DNA from: a virus
Reading direction: 5' to 3' (one strand)
Length of the DNA: 31,382 bases
Virus record (IMG/VR): IMGVR_UViG_3300005842_000035
Location: 1-31,382 of that record
Below are positions 27,602 through 31,382 of this stretch, one piece after another. A model generated the notes under the pieces. That model worked only from the letters and a program-made list of their open reading frames with translations. It was not told the DNA's origin and made no database searches. Made by a program: the position numbers and the translations under genes. Each line of letters opens with the position of its first letter. The stretch's first letter is position 1.

Positions 27602-27774
27602 TCGCCCCGCTCCATCCTCTCGACTTCCGAGACGGGTACACGCCATCCGATGCGCGTACCGCCCGGTTTGACACCGACGAGCTTCCCAGATCGCAACCAA
27701 CGCAGCACTGTGACCTGCCCAATCTGGAGCCGTTCGGCCACTTGTTTGACTGTCAGCATACGTGGACTCTCCAT
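27598..27774 (-). CDS. Excisionase-family helix-turn-helix regulator
   Basis: 58 residues from ATG 27774, or 53 from ATG 27759, which has GGAGAG 8 bases ahead and may be the true start. MLTVKQVAERLQIGQVTVLR, then WLRSGKLVGVKPGGTRIGWR is a clean HTH_17 domain with the winged GTRIGWRVP end. It is the first gene of the leftward cluster, starting beside the divergent promoters and their direct repeats, so it probably regulates them. It is also a candidate excisionase. Confidence 0.75.
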   Translation of the reverse strand: MESPRMLTVKQVAERLQIGQVTVLRWLRSGKLVGVKPGGTRIGWRVPVSEVERMERGE

Positions 27775-27780
27775 GCACTG

Positions 27781-27786
27781 AGTATA
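27781..27786 (-). promoter_or_regulatory. Leftward extended -10 promoter
   Basis: On the minus strand ATGCTATACT contains TGC-TATACT, an extended -10 (TGn plus 5/6 TATAAT). The predicted start is close to the ATG at 27774, so the HTH message may be nearly leaderless. Confidence 0.5.
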
Positions 27787-27789
27787 GCA

Positions 27790-27862
27790 TGACGAGTCCT
27801 GACAAGTATACTCAAATACAGCTACTTTGGACGCTATATGTATTGACATGTCCTGAGAAGTA
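27790..27862. repeat. Pair of 19-bp direct repeats between divergent promoters (operators)
   Basis: TGACGAGTCCTGACAAGTA (27790-27808) and TGACATGTCCTGAGAAGTA (27844-27862) agree at 16 of 19 positions. One lies just upstream of the leftward -10, the other over the rightward -35 and spacer. Confidence 0.6.
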
Positions 27863-27871
27863 CGGTATCAT
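27843..27871 (+). promoter_or_regulatory. Strong rightward sigma70-type promoter
   Basis: A perfect TTGACA (27843-27848), a 17-base spacer and TATCAT (27866-27871, 5/6). The best consensus promoter in the window. It drives the plus-strand genes from 27901, where GAGGGAG serves as ribosome site. Confidence 0.75.
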
Positions 27872-27900
27872 GTACTTACGAACAGCGAGGGAGCACCGAA

Positions 27901-28068
27901 ATGACCACTGCAACCGCCAACATCATCAACCGCTACTTTGACGCTCGCGACGCCTTCAATGCTCACTTCGACATCTGCCGCACCTGCGGCTGCGGCGGTC
28001 GCCTCTGCGCCGCTGGCAACCGCCTCCACACCATTGCCGCCACTCTCAACAACAGCATCAACCGCTAA
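27901..28068 (+). CDS. Small Cys-rich protein (55 aa)
   Basis: First gene behind the strong promoter; GAGGGAGC precedes the ATG. The product MTTATANIINRYFDARDAFN continues HFDICRTCGCGGRLCAAGNR: four Cys (26, 29, 31, 36) in a tight zinc-binding turn between two helices. Strong early expression and small size suit a host-takeover or anti-defence factor, but that is speculation. Confidence 0.6.
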   Translation: MTTATANIINRYFDARDAFNAHFDICRTCGCGGRLCAAGNRLHTIAATLNNSINR

Positions 28069-28080
28069 TCACCCACCCCA

Positions 28081-28103
28081 GGCTCGGGCGACCAGCCCGA
28101 GCC
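28081..28103 (+). other. Intercistronic GC hairpin
   Basis: GGCTCGGGC (28081-28089) and GCCCGAGCC (28095-28103) pair perfectly around a 5-base loop in the gap between two plus-strand genes. No T-run follows, so it may protect or separate message segments. Confidence 0.55.
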
Positions 28104-28128
28104 GCCACCCACGAGGAGACGGACTGAG

Positions 28129-28356
28129 ATGGCAACGGCAAAGAAGGTTCGATTTACGAACATCAACGGACAGAAGATCGTCACCAGCGTTGCCAGTCTT
28201 GTGGAGATGAAGAAGTGGCTCGCGAGCAACGAGCAGCGACAATTCATCGACTGCACGGGTACACGGTTCACGACCAGTCCTGAGCGTATCGTCCGGGTTG
28301 AGAAGTTCACTATCCGAGTAGGAGCAGCGCGATTCTTCCCCTACTGGAGCCGCTAA
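28129..28356 (+). CDS. Small hypothetical protein (75 aa)
   Basis: GAGGAGACGGACTGAG precedes the ATG. The product begins MATAKKVRFTNINGQKIVTS and has a short helix (VEMKKWLASNEQRQFIDC) and beta-rich end (VRVEKFTIRVGAARFF): it looks like a compact alpha/beta domain, basic overall. No family recognised. Second gene of the rightward cluster. Confidence 0.65.
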   Translation: MATAKKVRFTNINGQKIVTSVASLVEMKKWLASNEQRQFIDCTGTRFTTSPERIVRVEKFTIRVGAARFFPYWSR

Positions 28357-28368
28357 CAACGACAAAGC

Positions 28369-28399
28369 GGCCCGCCCAGGTCATCACCCTGGGCGGGCC
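28369..28399 (+). other. Second intercistronic GC hairpin
   Basis: GGCCCGCCCAGG (28369-28380) and CCTGGGCGGGCC (28388-28399) pair over 12 bp with a 7-base loop between the 75-aa and SWIM genes. No T-run. Same placement as the hairpin at 28081. Confidence 0.55.
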
Positions 28400-28432
28400 T
28401 GCCGCAGCCACATCCGAAAGCAGGGAAGTGAC

Positions 28433-28759
28433 ATGACCTCAGCACAGATAGCTTCACATAGTCGGACGATCCGCGCAAAGGCCGAAGCCCTCCTCGCCAA
28501 GCGCAGCATGTGGGCGCGCGGCGAGGCCCGCGTCAACGGCGCCCTGATCGGCGTGGTGCTGTTCTCCAGTTCGCGCAACACGAAGATCGTGTACATGACG
28601 ATGGTGACCGGCGCTGGTTGCTCTTGCCCGGCCTCGCAGAAGTCGGCGTCAGGCCGCTGCTGCCACAGACTCGCCTGCGCACTCGCGTGTGAGCTGGCGC
28701 AGAACGCGGAGCCGCAGTACGACTACAGCGACGAGTTCGGACTCGTGGACATCGCATGA
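28433..28759 (+). CDS. SWIM zinc-finger-like protein (108 aa)
   Basis: CSCPASQKSASGRCCHRLAC (residues about 63-82) fits the SWIM pattern CxC-xn-CxH, a zinc finger that binds DNA or protein. It is preceded by a beta-rich segment (ALIGVVLFSSSRNTKIVYMT) and a basic N-terminal helix. SWIM proteins of this size in phages are unassigned. AGGGAAGTGAC precedes the ATG. The C-terminus is acidic (YDYSDEFGLVDIA). Confidence 0.65.
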   Translation: MTSAQIASHSRTIRAKAEALLAKRSMWARGEARVNGALIGVVLFSSSRNTKIVYMTMVTGAGCSCPASQKSASGRCCHRLACALACELAQNAEPQYDYSDEFGLVDIA

Positions 28760-28805
28760 CCACCACCACCCGCAGGCCCGACGAGCAGGGAGAGAGAGGC
28801 GACGA

Positions 28806-29054
28806 ATGCGCGAATTACAGCGAGGCGATCAGGTTGACGTGGTGATCCAGGGCGTCGGAGTCCGACGAGGCACCTTCGTTCGCATGGAGCAGGGCAAGCG
28901 CCACCCGCGCCTCTACGTCACGGTTCAGGACGAGAGAGGACGTAAGAACCTCATTTCAGCCGACTACGACGAGGTCATCCCGATCCGTCCCGAGCGATCA
29001 ACTGTCACCGCGCCGCCCTCGGAGGCCCAGCAATCAGAGGACGAAAGGACATGA
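28806..29054 (+). CDS. Small beta-rich protein (82 aa)
   Basis: GGAGAGAGAGG precedes ATG 28806. MRELQRGDQVDVVIQGVGVR, then GTFVRMEQGKRHPRLYVTVQ: alternating strands resembling an SH3-like or KOW-type barrel. A Pro/Ser/Thr-rich tail follows. It overlaps the next gene by ATGA. Function unknown; RNA or protein binding would fit the fold guess. Confidence 0.6.
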   Translation: MRELQRGDQVDVVIQGVGVRRGTFVRMEQGKRHPRLYVTVQDERGRKNLISADYDEVIPIRPERSTVTAPPSEAQQSEDERT

Positions 29055-29287
29055 CAATGCACGATGACCTGGAGTGGCTCGACGCCCTCGCCGCCGAGCG
29101 ATCCGCCAGGGCGGCGCTCGCTGCGGCGGGGGAAGCACTCTGGCTTGAGTTGCAAGATGCCACCTTCGGGTACGAAGGGGTGCATTGGAAGGTACAGCGA
29201 GATGCGCCGCCGGTGCTCGATGCGTGGCGCGCGTTGCTCGACCAGCAGCCGGGCCTCGCGGCGCTCCCAGGAGAGCAGGAGGAGTAG
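29051..29287 (+). CDS. Acidic Trp-containing helical protein (78 aa)
   Basis: The ATG overlaps the previous stop (ATGA); a second in-frame ATG lies two codons later. MHDDLEWLDALAAERSARAA, then WKVQRDAPPVLDAWRALLDQ: helical and acidic with four Trp. Not recognised. Confidence 0.55.
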   Translation: MTMHDDLEWLDALAAERSARAALAAAGEALWLELQDATFGYEGVHWKVQRDAPPVLDAWRALLDQQPGLAALPGEQEE

Positions 29288-29291
29288 CGGG

Positions 29292-29567
29292 ATGAGCCAG
29301 TTTCCGTACTCTACGGTGCCTTGTCGAGCATGTGGTGTCCAATATCCAAAGACCGATAGAAAGCACTACGCGTGCCCGGTGGAGAACGCCTGGGTCATGG
29401 GCATAAAACTCGTCGGGCTGCTGCTCATCGTGGCGCTTATTGGTGGAGCATGCTGGACCGGATGGGGGAATCAGGCCGCCACAGCAAAGACGGACGGAGA
29501 GGCTATGGTGATGGTGGTCGGTGTCCTCATCGGAATCGGCTTGATCTTGTACGAACCGAGTCTGTAG
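29292..29567 (+). CDS. Zinc-knuckle membrane protein (91 aa)
   Basis: GGAGGAGTAGCGGG precedes ATG 29292. The N-terminus has PCRACGVQYPKTDRKHYACP (C-x2-C ... C), then two hydrophobic segments (LVGLLLIVALIGGACW and VMVVGVLIGIGLILYE). An inner-membrane protein with a small cytoplasmic metal site. Last gene of the rightward cluster, facing the leftward lysis genes. Confidence 0.65.
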   Translation: MSQFPYSTVPCRACGVQYPKTDRKHYACPVENAWVMGIKLVGLLLIVALIGGACWTGWGNQAATAKTDGEAMVMVVGVLIGIGLILYEPSL

Positions 29568-29598
29568 CACTGACCGCTCGCCTATCAGTCTGACACGC

Positions 29599-29775
29599 TC
29601 ACTTCGCCTCGTTGATCTCCCGCACCCGCGACTCGCCCGCGTGCTGGACGACGTGCTGGATCAGCTCGTGCGGCACCTGTTCGATGGTCGCGTCCGACTG
29701 GTACTCGGCGTGGCCGGTTGCCGTGCCTCCCTTCGAGTCTCGGACAACCACCTCAATCTCGTAATGATCGGTCAT
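29599..29775 (-). CDS. Small hypothetical protein (58 aa)
   Basis: ATG 29775 has GGAGG ahead. MTDHYEIEVVVRDSKGGTAT, then a helix (TIEQVPHELIQHVVQHAGES): a beta hairpin plus helix, acidic. It ends the leftward lysis segment. Not recognised. Confidence 0.6.
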   Translation of the reverse strand: MTDHYEIEVVVRDSKGGTATGHAEYQSDATIEQVPHELIQHVVQHAGESRVREINEAK

Positions 29776-29789
29776 GCTGCCTCCGTGGC

Positions 29790-30017
29790 TTACAGGTGTC
29801 TTCCGCCATTGAGAGTCAGATGGCCGGTAGAGGTGACCGGATTCTGCCACCACTGAGGCGGGTAGGACTGGGTGATAGTTGACGTGTTCAAAATGAGGGA
29901 TGGCCGGGTCACCAGATAGGCGGCCATCTCGCGCGGCGTACGTCGCTCCTGCGCAGCCTTCTGCTCCAGCAGGGCGAACTCTTCGTCGGTCAACGTGATC
30001 ATGATGCGCTTACTCAT
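29790..30017 (-). CDS. Ribbon-helix-helix-type protein coupled to the endolysin (75 aa)
   Basis: MSKRIMITLTDEEFALLEQK, then AAQERRTPREMAAYLV gives a strand plus two helices as in Arc/CopG or MobC-like RHH proteins. The remaining third is Trp/Pro/Thr-rich and unstructured. The ATG overlaps the endolysin stop (ATGA), so the two are made together. A DNA-binding regulator within a lysis cassette is unusual; it may control late or lysis transcription. Confidence 0.6.
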   Translation of the reverse strand: MSKRIMITLTDEEFALLEQKAAQERRTPREMAAYLVTRPSLILNTSTITQSYPPQWWQNPVTSTGHLTLNGGRHL

Positions 30018-31138
30018 GCAACCAATCCTTTCAACTCAGTGAGTCGCTCATCGATCTCTCCGATCAGCACAAGCGCTCGGGATGGTGTCGGGGTTGGCGC
30101 CGTTCCTGGCATCGGCAGCGCCCAGAGCGCGTTCGCCATCTGCGTGAGTTCAGGCAAGCCGTCCGAGCCGCCCTGCACCAGCCGGCGGACTTCGGCCCAG
30201 TTGCCAATGGCTGCCGCCTGCGGAATGCGGTTCTGGCCGTCCCCGCCGTGGTCGCGGAAGTAGAGCGCGGAGACGGCCGCGCTGATGTCGGGGTCCAGCG
30301 CGCGGTCAGGCTCGCCCGCGAGGTTGAAGTCCGGTTGATCGGGGCTGGTCTGCCACAACTTCGCGATCTTTGGGCCGTACTCGGCGTAATTCGATTGATG
30401 TGTGAGCTGAATATAGCCGCGCCCGTAATACGGGTAGTACGTGAGGTTGGCGGCCCGCCACGCTTCGTCAAGCCAGAACGCCTCACGCACAGGTTCAAAC
30501 GTTCGGGCCGACTCAATCGCCACCGTGGCCGCCAGCGCAATCTGGGTTGGACGGCTGTTGTTGCCACAGTGCCCGAGTTGTTCGACCAGGCGCGGCCAGT
30601 TCGCGCGTACCGCGTCGACGGGGCAGTTCGTGATACTGGCGATCTGTTCCGCGCTGAACCACTCCCACGGGTCAGGTTTGCCCGCTACGGGCGCCTCAGC
30701 GGCAACCAGGGCCGGCAGCCGTCGCGCCTCGAAGAGATGTTCTTGCCAGTAGCCCGTGCTGATGTCGGTAACGGCCACGTCGGCGCCCTCACGCTCGTGC
30801 GCGTCCCACATCTTCCGCGTGCCGGCTCCGAGACTGATGCCGATGTGGCTGGCGATGCGCCCATCGGGACCGGCCGGGCCGGCGGCATCGTAGGTGCGCT
30901 CGAAGAACAGGAGGTCCCCCGGCAGCACGTCGGGGAACGGGATCGGTACGGTGGCCTGCCTGATCTGCTCGGCGGTCCTGACGCCTGTCAGCGGGGCGCC
31001 AGCAGATGCAGCCGCCTCCAGCACGAAGAGTGAGCAATCAATCGTGCCGTCGCTGGCGGACGGAGGCGGGTCCAGTCGGTACACGCGATCCTGTCGCGCG
31101 GCAGCCTCAGCAATGATCCGCTCTCTGATGTCACCCAT
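30014..31138 (-). CDS. Bifunctional endolysin: NlpC/P60 peptidase plus GH19 muramidase/chitinase-type domain
   Basis: 374 residues. Residues 1-135 are an NlpC/P60 cysteine peptidase with catalytic TIDCSLFV (Cys35) and ASHIGISLG (His98), which cuts peptide stems. Residues 158-335 are a GH19 lysozyme/chitinase-like domain: a helical front with catalytic-type Glu209 (VAIESARTF), then YYPYYGRGYIQLTHQSNY, the family signature. A Thr/Pro linker (GTAPTPTPSR) leads to a short C-terminal helix. There is no signal peptide, so it needs a holin. It overlaps both neighbours (ATGGGTGA upstream, ATGA downstream). A virion-associated role is the alternative, since similar fusions occur in tail proteins. Confidence 0.88.
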   Translation of the reverse strand: MGDIRERIIAEAAARQDRVYRLDPPPSASDGTIDCSLFVLEAAASAGAPLTGVRTAEQIRQATVPIPFPDVLPGDLLFFERTYDAAGPAGPDGRIASHIGISLGAGTRKMWDAHEREGADVAVTDISTGYWQEHLFEARRLPALVAAEAPVAGKPDPWEWFSAEQIASITNCPVDAVRANWPRLVEQLGHCGNNSRPTQIALAATVAIESARTFEPVREAFWLDEAWRAANLTYYPYYGRGYIQLTHQSNYAEYGPKIAKLWQTSPDQPDFNLAGEPDRALDPDISAAVSALYFRDHGGDGQNRIPQAAAIGNWAEVRRLVQGGSDGLPELTQMANALWALPMPGTAPTPTPSRALVLIGEIDERLTELKGLVA

Positions 31139-31382
31139 GCGACACGGTCCTCGCGTCAGGGAACCGGGCTCGTATCTCTTCGGCTCGTTTCTTCAGCAGC
31201 GCATCGGAGATACGGTCAACCTCCTCGGCCGTCAATGGCTGGCGGGCGTCCGGGTTGCCAGTAGCCTGCCGCACGGCCTCATCTTCGAGTGCTGACTTCG
31301 CGGCGGCAGACCCCACATCCGAGACGAGTCCGGAGATGTCCTCGCGGCCAGCCTTCGGCCGAAAAGAGGCGCCGGCTGCGGT
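31131..31382 (-). CDS. C-terminal part of an unidentified protein (cut by window edge)
   Basis: At least 83 residues; the frame is open to the last base, so the start lies outside. The visible part is charged and helical (SDVGSAAAKSALEDEAVRQA, then TAEEVDRISDALLKKRAEEI). A GTG at 31316 could start a 61-aa version but has no advantage over continuation. Its stop overlaps the endolysin start by 8 bases. Unrecognised. Confidence 0.55.
   Translation of the reverse strand, partial: TAAGASFRPKAGREDISGLVSDVGSAAAKSALEDEAVRQATGNPDARQPLTAEEVDRISDALLKKRAEEIRARFPDARTVSHG

Overview
The window is GC-rich, gene-dense DNA from a temperate tailed bacteriophage of an unidentified bacterium. The evidence is a packaging and virion block (both terminase subunits, portal, peptidoglycan hydrolases), a replication/recombination block (Bet/RecT-type annealing protein, CHC2 primase, DUF3987 helicase-like protein, SSB), an XRE repressor, a tyrosine integrase and a two-domain endolysin. 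No clearly bacterial gene is present. Phage genes flank the integrase on both sides, so the attachment region appears to be in the unintegrated (attP) form: a phage genome or episome rather than a prophage edge. The host cannot be named from the sequence. High GC content, frequent GTG starts and a Tat signal peptide on one virion-block protein are the only hints.

Layout, left to right. (1) 1-8954, minus strand: late genes, transcribed leftwards in the order small two-helix membrane protein, coiled-coil protein, small and large terminase, a charged linker protein, portal, four small genes, a 346-aa virion-type protein, a Tat-signal protein with a pectate-lyase-like head, and a transglycosylase/cysteine-peptidase protein cut by the window edge. 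No major capsid or tail gene is seen, so these probably lie beyond the left edge. (2) 8979-9065: a strong leftward terminator directly preceded by a TATAAT promoter, resembling the pR'-tR' arrangement of Q-antiterminated phages. (3) 9066-16944, minus: early/middle genes, starting with the annealing protein, primase, helicase-like protein, SSB and HNH, then a run of tiny stop-start-overlapping genes and a dCMP deaminase-MazG fusion. A purine-repeat tract lies between the helicase-like gene and SSB. (4) 17055-17261, plus: a single HTH gene facing the early block. (5) 17282-23439, minus: the first leftward early operon, beginning with an RHH regulator and an excisionase-like HTH, then many micro-genes, a zinc-finger HNH nuclease, a C5 cytosine methyltransferase with a second long reading frame through it, a VRR-NUC nuclease and a beta-class DNA methyltransferase.

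(6) 23440-25911: the lysogeny switch. Divergent promoter DNA with CTAG-containing palindromes lies between the RHH gene and the XRE repressor. The repressor is followed by a small gene and the integrase, which ends in a terminator. (7) 25665-26090: probable attP region with TTGGCGC-type repeats, a second long inverted repeat and a tRNA T-arm-like sequence. (8) 26176-27774 (minus) and 27901-29567 (plus): two divergent clusters of small genes driven from a second control region with a consensus promoter and 19-bp direct repeats. (9) 29599-31382, minus: lysis region with a bifunctional NlpC/P60-GH19 endolysin and a translationally coupled RHH protein.

How they probably work together: the XRE repressor holds down the leftward early promoter and perhaps the integrase promoter. 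On induction, the RHH and HTH proteins, nucleases and methyltransferases are made first, then the recombination/replication proteins. Late genes may require antitermination past the terminator at 8979-9020. Most small proteins have no recognisable function, and many carry Cys pairs that suggest zinc binding. Starts were chosen mainly from ATGA, GTGA or TGATG overlaps and Shine-Dalgarno motifs.
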